From: Acidimicrobiia bacterium
GTDB taxonomy: Bacteria; Actinomycetota; Acidimicrobiia; Spongiisociales; UBA11373
DNA: 34,281 bases
Assembly (NCBI GenBank): GCA_016932695.1
Contig: JAFGCH010000112.1
Location: 1 to 34,281, forward strand
Reading direction: 5' to 3'
Part shown: positions 16,294-23,915 of the stretch, piece by piece
Layout of the letters: each line of letters opens with the position of its first letter
Numbering within the stretch: the first letter of the stretch is position 1
Made by a program: the position numbers and the translations under genes
The notes under the pieces: generated by a model
Database searches by the model: none
Told to the model about the DNA's origin: nothing
What the model saw: the letters and a program-made list of their open reading frames with translations, nothing else

Positions 16294-17570
16294 CGCCCCT
16301 CCTTCAGCCGGCGCACCGCGACGGCGAACACCTCACCGCGGTGGGCGTAGGAGTGGAACATGTCGAAGGAGGCACATCCCGGCGCGAGGAGCACGGTGTC
16401 GCCGGGCTCCGCCAGCCGGTCGGCCAGGGCCACCGCCTCGTCCATGCCCCCTACCAGCGTGCCCGCCCGCGCCGCCGCCACCATCTCGGGCCCTGCCTCG
16501 CCGATGCCGATCACATGCCGCAGGGAGGGCTCGGCGCTGATGGCCGCCACGTCGAGGCCCTTGTTCCGGCCTCCGGCGATCAACACCACGGGCCCGCAGG
16601 AGCGAATGGCGGCCACCGCGGCGTGCGGGTTGGTCGCTTTCGAATCGTCCACCCAGGTCACCCCGTCCCATACCCCTACTACCTCCCGGCGATGGTGCGG
16701 CGGCCGGAAGTCGGCCAGCGCCGCGGTGACCCCCGTGGGGGTGGCTCCCAGGAAGAGCGCCGCCCCGGCGGCGGCGGCGGCGTCGACCAGGAAGATGGGA
16801 TCCGCGGCCGCAGCCACCTCCACGAGGCCATCACCCACCAAGAGCCCCCCTCCCTCCGGGCCCGCCCCGCCCTCCGGGCAGCGGTGGCCGCTGACGGGCA
16901 AGAGGCGGGAGCGGGCCCCGGAGACCGCCCGCCGGGCACCGGCATCGTCGGCGTCGTACACCAGGACATCTTCCGGGCCCTGGTTGCGGTGGATACGGGC
17001 CTTGGCCGCCAGGTAGGAATCGAAGTCACCGTGCCAGTCGAGGTGGTCGGGAGCCACATTGAGCAGCACGGCGGCCTGCGGGTGGAAGCTGCTGGTGAAG
17101 CGCAGTTGGAAACTCGAGGCCTCCACCACCAACACCTCCCAGTCGGCCCCCACCGCGTCGGCCAGCGGGACCCCGATGTTCCCCACCGCCGCGGCACGCC
17201 GGCCCGAGGCGTGGAGCATCGCCACCGCCATCTGGGTCACGGTCGTCTTGCCGTTGGTGCCGGTCACCGCGAGCAGCGGCACGGTGAGGTGCCGGGAGGC
17301 GAGTTCCAACTCCCCCCACACCGTCAGGCCGGCTTCGAGCGCCGCCCGCAGCGGGGGGGCGTGCTCGGGCACCCCGGGGCTCGTCACCACCAGGTCGACG
17401 CCTTGGAGCCAGGCGGGGTCGAAGGAGCCGCTGTGGACCCGGCGCCCCTCTTCCAGTCCTTCCAGCGCGCCGGGATCGGCGTCGTAGACCGCCACCTGCT
17501 CCCCTTGCTCTTCCAGGAGGCGCACCGCCGCCCGGCCGCTGACCGCCGCCCCGACGACCAGGACCTTCAT
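16290..17570 (-). CDS. murD: UDP-N-acetylmuramoyl-L-alanine:D-glutamate ligase
   Basis: The 426-residue ligase adds D-glutamate to UDP-MurNAc-L-Ala. The N-terminal Rossmann-like domain starts MKVLVVGAAVSGRAAVRLL. The ATP loop GTNGKTT is at 104-110. EASSFQL and NVAPDHLDWHG mark the central domain, and DDSKATNPHA, LIAGGRNKG and LLAPGCASFDMF the C-terminal domain. The start is ATG 17570, overlapping the mraY stop (ATGA). A much longer frame upstream is only the shadow of mraY. The stop overlaps ftsW (ATGA). Confidence 0.96.
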   Translation of the reverse strand: MKVLVVGAAVSGRAAVRLLEEQGEQVAVYDADPGALEGLEEGRRVHSGSFDPAWLQGVDLVVTSPGVPEHAPPLRAALEAGLTVWGELELASRHLTVPLLAVTGTNGKTTVTQMAVAMLHASGRRAAAVGNIGVPLADAVGADWEVLVVEASSFQLRFTSSFHPQAAVLLNVAPDHLDWHGDFDSYLAAKARIHRNQGPEDVLVYDADDAGARRAVSGARSRLLPVSGHRCPEGGAGPEGGGLLVGDGLVEVAAAADPIFLVDAAAAAGAALFLGATPTGVTAALADFRPPHHRREVVGVWDGVTWVDDSKATNPHAAVAAIRSCGPVVLIAGGRNKGLDVAAISAEPSLRHVIGIGEAGPEMVAAARAGTLVGGMDEAVALADRLAEPGDTVLLAPGCASFDMFHSYAHRGEVFAVAVRRLKEGR

Positions 17571-18616
17571 CCCACCCCTCCCGAAGTGATGAAGTCCCCG
17601 TAGAAGATGCCCAGGGCCAGGGCCACGCCCAGCCCGGCGAGGATCCAGAAACGCACGATGACCGTGGGCTCGGGCCATCCCATGAGCTCGAAGTGATGGT
17701 GGAGGGGAGCCATCTTGAAAACCCGGCGCCCGAAGGCGTGGAAGGTGATGATCTGGATGACCACCGAGGCCGCCTCGATGACGAACAGCCCGCCCAGGAT
17801 GATGAACAGCAGGTCGGTGTTGGTGAGGAGGGCCAGAGCCGCCATGGCTCCGCCCAGCGCCTGCGACCCGGTGTCCCCCATGAAGATGCGCGCCGGCGCG
17901 GTGTTCCACCACAGGAAGCCCAGCGTCGCTGCGGTGAGAGCGGCGGCGAGCATCGCCAGATCCAGCGCCCCGCCCACGCCGTAGAAGCCGGGGTGGCGGA
18001 ACTGCCAGAAGCAGATGATGGTGAAGGCCCCAAATACCAGGGCCGACGAGCCCGACACCAGGCCGTCGAGCCCGTCGGTGAAGTTCACCGCGTTGGAGAC
18101 GGCGGTGATCATCAGCAGCACCCAGAGGACGTAGAACCAGCCCAGGTCGGCCCCGAACGGCCGGGTGAAACCGACCCGGGTCGTCAGTTCCCAGCTGAGA
18201 GCGCCCCAGGCGAAGACCCCGGCGATCAGCCCTTGGCCCAGGAACTTCCAGGTCTTGCGCAGGCCCAGGTTTCGGGCCCGCCGCACCTTGGAGTAGTCGT
18301 CCAGGAAACCGATGACCCCCATGCCGACGAAGGCCAGCACCACCAGCAGCCCCCGACGATCGAAAGGCTTGAAGCTCAGCTGCCAGGCCCCGGATGCGTC
18401 CCGCACGTCGAGGTGCCCGGCGAACCAACCTGCCACTACCGCCAGCAGGATGACCAGGCCGCCCATCGTGGGCGTCCCCTTCTTGTGCGAATGGCCCTCC
18501 ACTTCCTCCCGGATGTGCTGCCCGATGCTCCGGGCGTGGAAGAAGCGCACCGCCACCGGGGTCACCAGCACGGTGATGCCGAAGGCGATGACGGCCGCGG
18601 CGAGCATGGCGATCAC
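17567..18616 (-). CDS. mraY: Phospho-MurNAc-pentapeptide translocase MraY
   Basis: The 349-residue integral membrane enzyme transfers phospho-MurNAc-pentapeptide to undecaprenyl phosphate, making lipid I. About ten membrane segments are visible. Signature sequences are EGHSHKKGTPTMGGLVIL near residue 40, FLDDYSKVRRARNLGL with the conserved Asp pair near 102, NAVNFTDGLDGL, FMGDTGSQALGG and PLHHHFEL near 295. The GTG start at 18616 overlaps the murE stop (GTGA) and follows AGGAGG by eight bases. In most dcw clusters murF would precede it; here murE is directly upstream. Confidence 0.96.
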   Translation of the reverse strand: MIAMLAAAVIAFGITVLVTPVAVRFFHARSIGQHIREEVEGHSHKKGTPTMGGLVILLAVVAGWFAGHLDVRDASGAWQLSFKPFDRRGLLVVLAFVGMGVIGFLDDYSKVRRARNLGLRKTWKFLGQGLIAGVFAWGALSWELTTRVGFTRPFGADLGWFYVLWVLLMITAVSNAVNFTDGLDGLVSGSSALVFGAFTIICFWQFRHPGFYGVGGALDLAMLAAALTAATLGFLWWNTAPARIFMGDTGSQALGGAMAALALLTNTDLLFIILGGLFVIEAASVVIQIITFHAFGRRVFKMAPLHHHFELMGWPEPTVIVRFWILAGLGVALALGIFYGDFITSGGVG

Positions 18617-20067
18617 GGCCGGGCCTCCTGGCGCGCTACCTCGCGGTCGTCGAAGGGCACGACACGGTCGGCGAACTCCTGGCCGGTCTCGTGGCCCTTG
18701 CCCAGGACGAGGACCACATCGCCCCGTCCGGCGGACTGCAGCGCCCGGCGGATGGCGCAACGCCGGTCCACTTCCACCCGCACCTCCGCGGGCCCGGCGG
18801 CCGCCCCGGCCAGCACCTCACTGATGATGGCTTCGGGGTCTTCGGAGCGCGGGTTGTCCGAGGTGATGACCGCCAAGTCCGCAGCCGCTGCCGCCCTTCC
18901 CATGAGGGGTCGCTTCGCCCGATCACGATCGCCCCCGGCCCCGACGACGGCGATGACCCGGCCCTCCCCCACCAGGCCTCGCGCCGTGGCGATCACGGCC
19001 GCTACCCCATCGGGAGTGTGGGCGTAGTCCACCACCACGGTGCAATCCCTCTCGGTAGCTACGACCTCGAAGCGGCCCGGGACTCTGGCCACCGCCCCGA
19101 TGCCGGCCGAGATGCTATCGGCACCGATTCCGAGGTCGGCGGCAATCCCCGCCGCCACCAAGGCGTTGGCCACGTTGAACGACCCGGGCAGATGCAGACG
19201 CACCATCACCGCGGGCCCCGCCCCCAGCAAACGGAAAGAAGACCCGTCGAGGCGCAACGCCACGTCGGTCGCGGTGATGTCGGCCGGAGCCCCGAGAGCC
19301 ACCCGCGTTACGGGAAGCGGTGTCGTCGCCGCCAGGCGCTCCCCGTACGGGTCGTCGACCCAGATCACCGCCCGCCGGGCGAGGCCGGGCCCAAACAGCG
19401 ATGCCTTGGCCTGGAAGTAGGCCTCCATGTCCGGATGGAAGTCGAGGTGGTCCTGGCTCAGGTTGGTGAAGGCGGCCACGGCGAAGCGGGACCCGGCCAC
19501 CCGGCCCAGAGTCAGAGCATGCGAGGAGACCTCTACCGCCGCCACCTCCACTCCCGCTGCCACCATGCGGGCCAGGAGCCGCTGGAAGTCGGCCGCCTCC
19601 GGAGTGGTGCGGCTCACCGGCACCTCCTCGCCGGCCACGCGGGCCCCCACCGTCCCCACCACCGCCGACATCAGGCCGGCAGCGGAAGCGATGGACTCCA
19701 CCAGATGGCAGGTGGTCGTCTTCCCGTTCGTCCCGGTGACCCCGACCAGGTCCAGATGATGTGACGGGTCCCCGTGCACCCGGGCGGCCAGGGGCCCCAT
19801 GGCGGCTCGGGTGTCGGCGACCACCAGGGTCGGCCCCCCGTCGGCGGGGTCCGTCTCCACGCACACCGCGGCGGCCCCCGCAGCCCGCGCCGGGCCCACG
19901 AAGCGATGCCCGTCCACGTTGAATCCCTTGACGGCCACGAACAGCACCCCGGGCCCGGCGACCCGGGAATCGTGGGTCACTTCCTCCACTACCACGGCCG
20001 GGTCGCCCACCAGCCGCGCCCCGACCTGCGCCGCCAGCTCACCCAGGGTCACCGGCTCAGGGGGCAT
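18613..20067 (-). CDS. murE: UDP-MurNAc-tripeptide synthetase MurE (likely meso-DAP type)
   Basis: The 484-residue ligase adds the third amino acid to UDP-MurNAc-L-Ala-D-Glu. VTHDSRVAGPGVLFVAVKG near residue 30 marks the UDP-binding domain. GTNGKTTT (112-119) is the ATP loop, followed by EVSSHAL, NLSQDHLDFH and VVDYAHTPDG. TSDNPRSEDP near residue 400 carries the DNPR motif that in characterised enzymes selects meso-diaminopimelate, and GKGHET follows. ATG 20067 lies 11 bases inside ftsI; the longer open frame is ftsI antiframe. Length is normal, so it is not a MurE-MurF fusion. The stop overlaps mraY. Confidence 0.95.
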   Translation of the reverse strand: MPPEPVTLGELAAQVGARLVGDPAVVVEEVTHDSRVAGPGVLFVAVKGFNVDGHRFVGPARAAGAAAVCVETDPADGGPTLVVADTRAAMGPLAARVHGDPSHHLDLVGVTGTNGKTTTCHLVESIASAAGLMSAVVGTVGARVAGEEVPVSRTTPEAADFQRLLARMVAAGVEVAAVEVSSHALTLGRVAGSRFAVAAFTNLSQDHLDFHPDMEAYFQAKASLFGPGLARRAVIWVDDPYGERLAATTPLPVTRVALGAPADITATDVALRLDGSSFRLLGAGPAVMVRLHLPGSFNVANALVAAGIAADLGIGADSISAGIGAVARVPGRFEVVATERDCTVVVDYAHTPDGVAAVIATARGLVGEGRVIAVVGAGGDRDRAKRPLMGRAAAAADLAVITSDNPRSEDPEAIISEVLAGAAAGPAEVRVEVDRRCAIRRALQSAGRGDVVLVLGKGHETGQEFADRVVPFDDREVARQEARP

Positions 20068-21772
20068 CGGGGGGCACTCCCAGCTGGTGCAGGGCCGCCA
20101 GGGCCACGGCGGAGAACACTGGGGCCGCCCCCTTTCCCCCGCTCGCATCTTCCCGCGGCCCGTCGAGCACCACCGCCACCACCACGCGGGGATGGTCGAT
20201 GGGGGCCATGCCGATGAACGAAGCCACTACATCCTCGTCGCTGTACTCGCCCGACTCGCTCAGGTACTTCTTCGTGGTGCCGGTCTTGCCCCCCACTCGA
20301 TATCCGGGGATCGCCGCCAGAGACCCGGTGCCGCGCTCCACTACAGCGGCCAGCATCTCCCGCACTCGGCGAGCCGTCTCCGCCGACACCACTTGCTGCT
20401 CCGGCGGTTCCACCGGCATCCGGCTCCCTCGTCCGTCGACGATCTCGGCGACCAGGTGGGGCCGCACCCGCACCCCGTCGTTGGCGATGGTGGCATAGGC
20501 CGACGCCATCTGCAGCGCCGTCACCGACACGTGGTAGCCGATCGAGGTGCCGGCAACGCAGGTGGTAGGACACCACTCCTCGGGAGGGTGTAACACCCCG
20601 GCGGCCTCGCCGGGGAAGTCGATCCCCGTCTCCCTGCCCTGCCCGAAGGCCACCATGAACTCGTGCAGGCGGCGCGCCCCCAGCATCTCCCCCAACAGGA
20701 TCGTGCCCAGGTTGGAGGATTGAGCCACGATCTCGGTCACGGTGAGCCGGTCGGGATGCTGGGTGAAGTCCTGGAACACGGTGTCGAGGATCTCGATGCG
20801 CTCGGGGATCTCCAAAGTGGTGCCCGGCGTCACCAGGCCGGTCTCCAAGGCCGCCGACACCGTCACCAGCTTCTGGGTGGATCCCGGCTCGAAGAGGTCG
20901 GTCACGGCCCGATTGCGCACCTGCTCGGGCAGCAGGCCGACGCGATCCTCGGGATCGAACCCGGGGAGGTTCACCATCGCCAGGACCCCGCCCGTCGCCG
21001 GGTCGAGGACCACCACCGAGCCGGCCCGGGCCCCGGTGCGCTCGAGGGCATCCCGCAAGGCTTGAGTGGCGGCGTACTGGATGGGAGTGAGCAGGGTGAG
21101 GACGAGGTCGCTGCCCGGCTCGGCAGGCACCACCGAGTACTCCCCCTGCGGGATGGTGCGGCCCGCCGGGTCCCGTTCGACGCGCAGCTGCCCCGGAGTG
21201 CCCGCCAGCTCCTCGTCGTACTCGTACTCGAGTCCTTCGAGGCCCACGTTGCTGTCGGGCTGGACGAAGCCCACGACCTGAGCGGTGAGCGACCCTGCGG
21301 GATAGACCCGCTTGGGCTCGTGGAGGAAGTAGATGCCGGGAAGCTCGGCGGCGCGCACCCGATCGGCGTCGGCGGGATCGAGCTGCCGGGCCACGTACAC
21401 AAAGGTGCCGTCGCCGGCGAGCAGCCCCTCCACTTGCCGGGAGTCCTGGCCGGTGAGCGACGCCAGATAGCGGGCCTCCACCGCGGGGTCGGTCACTTCT
21501 CGCGGGTTGGCGTACACCGTCACCGAGTCCACCGTGAGCGCCAGCTCCCGACCCTCGGCGTCGAAGATGGTGCCCCGGTCGGCGGCCAGGGTCTCGGTGT
21601 GGAGGCGCTGGCCCAGCCCGCGAGCAGCGTATTCCTCGGCCCGGGTGCCCTGCACCACCACGAGGCGATAGCCCACCCCGAGCCAGGCCAGGGTCAGGGC
21701 CACCCCGACCATCAACAGCCGGGCGTTCAGGCCGCGCGACCGGCGGGGAGGAACGGCAGGAGGCAGGGACAC
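20057..21772 (-). CDS. ftsI: Septal transpeptidase FtsI (class B penicillin-binding protein)
   Basis: The 571-residue protein crosslinks septal peptidoglycan. A short cytoplasmic tail and one membrane segment (about 18-38) are followed by the dimerisation domain with ADRGTIFDAEGRELA (64-78). The transpeptidase domain has Ser298-x-x-Lys301 (PGSTQK), the SxN motif S352-S353-N354 and KTG at 496-498. No PASTA domains are present. The phenylalanine usual in PGSTFK is Gln here. The GTG start at 21772 has GGAGGG nine bases upstream and is 27 bases from the ftsL stop. murE starts inside its last codons. Confidence 0.94.
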   Translation of the reverse strand: MSLPPAVPPRRSRGLNARLLMVGVALTLAWLGVGYRLVVVQGTRAEEYAARGLGQRLHTETLAADRGTIFDAEGRELALTVDSVTVYANPREVTDPAVEARYLASLTGQDSRQVEGLLAGDGTFVYVARQLDPADADRVRAAELPGIYFLHEPKRVYPAGSLTAQVVGFVQPDSNVGLEGLEYEYDEELAGTPGQLRVERDPAGRTIPQGEYSVVPAEPGSDLVLTLLTPIQYAATQALRDALERTGARAGSVVVLDPATGGVLAMVNLPGFDPEDRVGLLPEQVRNRAVTDLFEPGSTQKLVTVSAALETGLVTPGTTLEIPERIEILDTVFQDFTQHPDRLTVTEIVAQSSNLGTILLGEMLGARRLHEFMVAFGQGRETGIDFPGEAAGVLHPPEEWCPTTCVAGTSIGYHVSVTALQMASAYATIANDGVRVRPHLVAEIVDGRGSRMPVEPPEQQVVSAETARRVREMLAAVVERGTGSLAAIPGYRVGGKTGTTKKYLSESGEYSDEDVVASFIGMAPIDHPRVVVAVVLDGPREDASGGKGAAPVFSAVALAALHQLGVPPDAP

Positions 21773-21799
21773 GTCACCCTCCCTCCCGTGCCGGCAGGA

Positions 21800-22210
21800 T
21801 CATGGCTGCGCACCCAGCAGCGCTTTGAGGTCGGCCCAACGCTCCTCGGTCCCGGTCCCGGCCGAGCCCATCCCGGGCACTTCGACGATCTGCACGCTTT
21901 CGGGGTAGACGAACCCCATCTCCTGGGCCCGCTCCAGGATGCGCTCCGGGGCCTGCAGCTCCGCCCCTTCCAAGCGAAGCTGCCAGTACCGCGCCTCCTC
22001 CACCGCAGTCTGGCGGTTGACCTCCTGGAGGACGAAGGCCGAGCGGTCGAGGGCGATGCGCGAGTAGATCAGCAGGAAGAAGGCAGCCAGCACCACCACC
22101 GTCAGCAGCAGCCACGACCCCACCCGGGGACGGCGGCGCGCCCGGGTGCCGATCACCACCCGCAGCGCGGGGGTTGCGGGGGCCCGCAGCGGCTGGGCGG
22201 GAGCGGTCAC
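21800..22210 (-). CDS. ftsL: FtsL-like divisome protein
   Basis: The 136-residue protein has a basic N-terminus (RARRRPR at 23-29), one membrane segment (about 32-49) and a predicted coiled coil. It then has ELQAPERILERAQEMGFVYPESVQIVEVP, which is the conserved FtsL/DivIC ending. FtsL bridges FtsQ-type proteins to FtsW and FtsI. Sequence conservation in this family is low, so the call rests on topology, the C-terminal motif and position between rsmH and ftsI. The GTG start at 22210 overlaps the rsmH stop (GTGA). Confidence 0.87.
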   Translation of the reverse strand: MTAPAQPLRAPATPALRVVIGTRARRRPRVGSWLLLTVVVLAAFFLLIYSRIALDRSAFVLQEVNRQTAVEEARYWQLRLEGAELQAPERILERAQEMGFVYPESVQIVEVPGMGSAGTGTEERWADLKALLGAQP

Positions 22211-23133
22211 CGAGCCACCTGCTCGGCGGCCCGCAGCCGGGCGCTGCGGGCCCGGGGGTTGGCCGCCACCTCCGCCTCACCGGGCACGATCGGGCGCCGG
22301 GTGAGCAAGCGCAGCTCTGCCGTTCGCCCGCACCCGCAGACCGGCAGGTCCGGCGGGCACACACAGCCGGTGGCACCGGCGGCGAAGCGGCGCTTCACGA
22401 TGCGGTCCTCCAGTGAGTGGTAGGAGACCACGGCTATCCGGCCTCCCGGCTGCAGCAAGGACAAGGCGGATTCGAGGCCTTCGCGGAGCGCTCCGAGCTC
22501 GTCGTTGACGGCGATGCGGATTGCCTGGAAGGTGCGCCGCGCCGGATGAGCTCCGCGCCGCGACCGCGCCGGGACGGCGCCGGCAACGACGCGGGCCAGT
22601 TCGGCGGCGTCGCGCAGAGGGCGGGCCCGGACGATGGCCGCGGCGATGCGGCGGGCGTGGGGGTCTTCCCCGTAGCGGCGGATGACGGCGGTGAGGCTGG
22701 CCTCATCCCACTCGTTGACCACGACTTCTGCAGTGAGCGCGCCATCCTCTCCCAGGCGCATGTCGAGAACCCCGGGCCGGTGGTAGGAAAGCCCTCGGTC
22801 CCCCACGTCGAGCTGATGCGACGAGACTCCCAAGTCGAAGACGGCAGCAGCGATCTCATCGACTCCCACTCCTCTCACCAGTCCGGTCATCTCGCGGAAG
22901 TTCCCGCAAACGAAGGTCACCGCTTCCCCCAGCGCGGCCGCCGGCGTGGCGGCATCCGGATCGCGGTCGATGCCGATCACCCGGATCCCCGGAGCGGCGG
23001 CCAACAGAGCGCGCGTGTGGCCTCCTCCCCCGAAGGTCGCGTCCAGCACCACCCCCGCGGCGGGCGGCCCGAGCAGGGCGACTACCTCCGCCGCCAGCAC
23101 CGGCACGTGATAGGGACGATCGTCCCGGCCCAT
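22207..23133 (-). CDS. rsmH: 16S rRNA (cytosine1402-N4)-methyltransferase RsmH (MraW)
   Basis: The 308-residue SAM-dependent enzyme methylates N4 of C1402 in 16S rRNA. It begins with YHVPVLAAEVVALL, then the SAM motif DATFGGGGHTRALL and FDLGVSSHQLD. RTFQAIRIAVNDELGAL and VVSYHSLEDRIVKRRF follow, and a cysteine cluster CVCPPDLPVCGCG is near the C-terminus, typical of the family. Two ATGs stand in tandem (23136 and 23133); the second has better spacing from GGGAGG. This whole initiation region is one arm of a 20-bp inverted repeat, suggesting its translation can be masked in the mRNA. Confidence 0.95.
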   Translation of the reverse strand: MGRDDRPYHVPVLAAEVVALLGPPAAGVVLDATFGGGGHTRALLAAAPGIRVIGIDRDPDAATPAAALGEAVTFVCGNFREMTGLVRGVGVDEIAAAVFDLGVSSHQLDVGDRGLSYHRPGVLDMRLGEDGALTAEVVVNEWDEASLTAVIRRYGEDPHARRIAAAIVRARPLRDAAELARVVAGAVPARSRRGAHPARRTFQAIRIAVNDELGALREGLESALSLLQPGGRIAVVSYHSLEDRIVKRRFAAGATGCVCPPDLPVCGCGRTAELRLLTRRPIVPGEAEVAANPRARSARLRAAEQVAR

Positions 23134-23219
23134 CATCAGCCTCCCGGAGCGCTGGCGCCAAGTAGGAAGCGGGCGGAGCAAGGGGCATTCCACATGGCAT
23201 CCGGGAGGCTGATGATGGG
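23129..23219 (-). promoter_or_regulatory. 20-bp perfect inverted repeat masking the rsmH start
   Basis: Positions 23129-23148 and 23200-23219 are exact reverse complements (20 bp), with 51 bases between. In the minus-strand mRNA the downstream arm holds the rsmH Shine-Dalgarno GGGAGG and both candidate ATGs. The upstream arm begins 32 bases after the mraZ stop. A hairpin would therefore hide the rsmH start. No T-run follows, so termination is less likely than control of translation. Confidence 0.7.
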
Positions 23220-23251
23220 TCGCAGACGACCCCGGAGGCGAGGTGAGCCAT

Positions 23252-23692
23252 TCAGGCTTCCTCCTCCCCGGGCTCGTCCTGGTACTGCTGGAGCGCTGCC
23301 TTCGCCCGAGTCTCCTCCTCGGGCCACCGGCGGGCGTCCCACACTTCCATGTACGGCCCGACGCCGACGATCACGACGTCGCGCTCGATCCCGACCTCGG
23401 CGCGCATGCCGGGAGGGAGCATGATGCGGCCGGCGGTGTCCAGCTCCTGGTCCTCGGCGAGGCCCATGAGCCCGCGGGACTGAAGCCGGAAGTCCCGGCT
23501 CTTCTGCGAGCCGCTGACCAGTTCGGCATGCTGGGCCTCGAAGCCCTCCGCCGTGTAGACGTGGAGACAGCGGTCGGGACTGTGGGTGATCACCACCCCG
23601 CCGGCGAGGCGCCCGCGGTACTTGGCCGGCATGACCAGCCGGCCCTTGGCATCCACGGTGTGACGGTGCGTACCGAGGAAACCGTTGTACAC
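23252..23692 (-). CDS. mraZ: Transcriptional regulator MraZ
   Basis: The 146-residue protein has two SpoVT/AbrB-like repeats. The first contains FLGTHRHTVDAKGRLVMPAKYR (here residues 5-26) and the second AEDQELDTAGRIMLPPGMR near residue 80. These are the duplicated DxxGR elements of MraZ. It binds DNA and usually represses its own dcw operon. The GTG start at 23692 follows GGAGAGG by five bases; an earlier GTG (23716) is possible but adds eight unconserved residues. It is the first gene of the 17-gene operon. A three-repeat MraZ box overlaps the promoter about 80-105 bases upstream. Confidence 0.93.
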   Translation of the reverse strand: MYNGFLGTHRHTVDAKGRLVMPAKYRGRLAGGVVITHSPDRCLHVYTAEGFEAQHAELVSGSQKSRDFRLQSRGLMGLAEDQELDTAGRIMLPPGMRAEVGIERDVVIVGVGPYMEVWDARRWPEEETRAKAALQQYQDEPGEEEA

Positions 23693-23772
23693 CTTTGCCT
23701 CTCCGTCGCTCCTCACCGCCTCCACCGAGGCGGTCCTTTGGGCCGAATCACCTGGATTCAGCCCTGCGGTTC

Positions 23773-23797
23773 TCCCACTGCCACACATTCTGACCCA
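23773..23797 (-). promoter_or_regulatory. MraZ box: three TGGG-type repeats with 10-bp period
   Basis: On the minus strand TGGG occurs at 23797-23794 and 23777-23774, with a degenerate TGTG at 23787-23784. The three are exactly 10 bp apart, matching the described MraZ site of TGGGN repeats separated by 5 bases. It overlaps the predicted -10 box, as expected for autorepression. Confidence 0.65.
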
Positions 23798-23815
23798 TAT
23801 CGCCACAAAATGCAA
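23787..23815 (-). promoter_or_regulatory. Candidate mraZ/dcw promoter
   Basis: Minus strand TTGCAT (23815-23810) and CAGAAT (23792-23787) are separated by 17 bases, resembling a housekeeping-sigma promoter. Each hexamer matches consensus only partly. The MraZ box covers the -10. Confidence 0.45.
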
Positions 23816-23902
23816 CACCAGATGTTTCGAGCCTCCCCCAGACCGGGGAGCCGCCCCACCGGGGCCCCGCCTGCTGCCCCGTCTCCCCACCGCGCCGCCG
23901 GT

Positions 23903-23908
23903 TAGCCT
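23903..23908 (+). promoter_or_regulatory. -10 box for a leaderless SDR transcript
   Basis: TAGCCT fits TANNNT and ends seven bases before GTG 23916. There is no Shine-Dalgarno sequence for that start, which supports a leaderless mRNA. Confidence 0.4.
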
Positions 23909-23915
23909 GCGCCTC

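Noticed and set aside
23685-23915. Extended N-terminus of the SDR
   Set aside because: It crosses the mraZ promoter and operator and is low-complexity; the Rossmann fold starts directly after GTG 23916.
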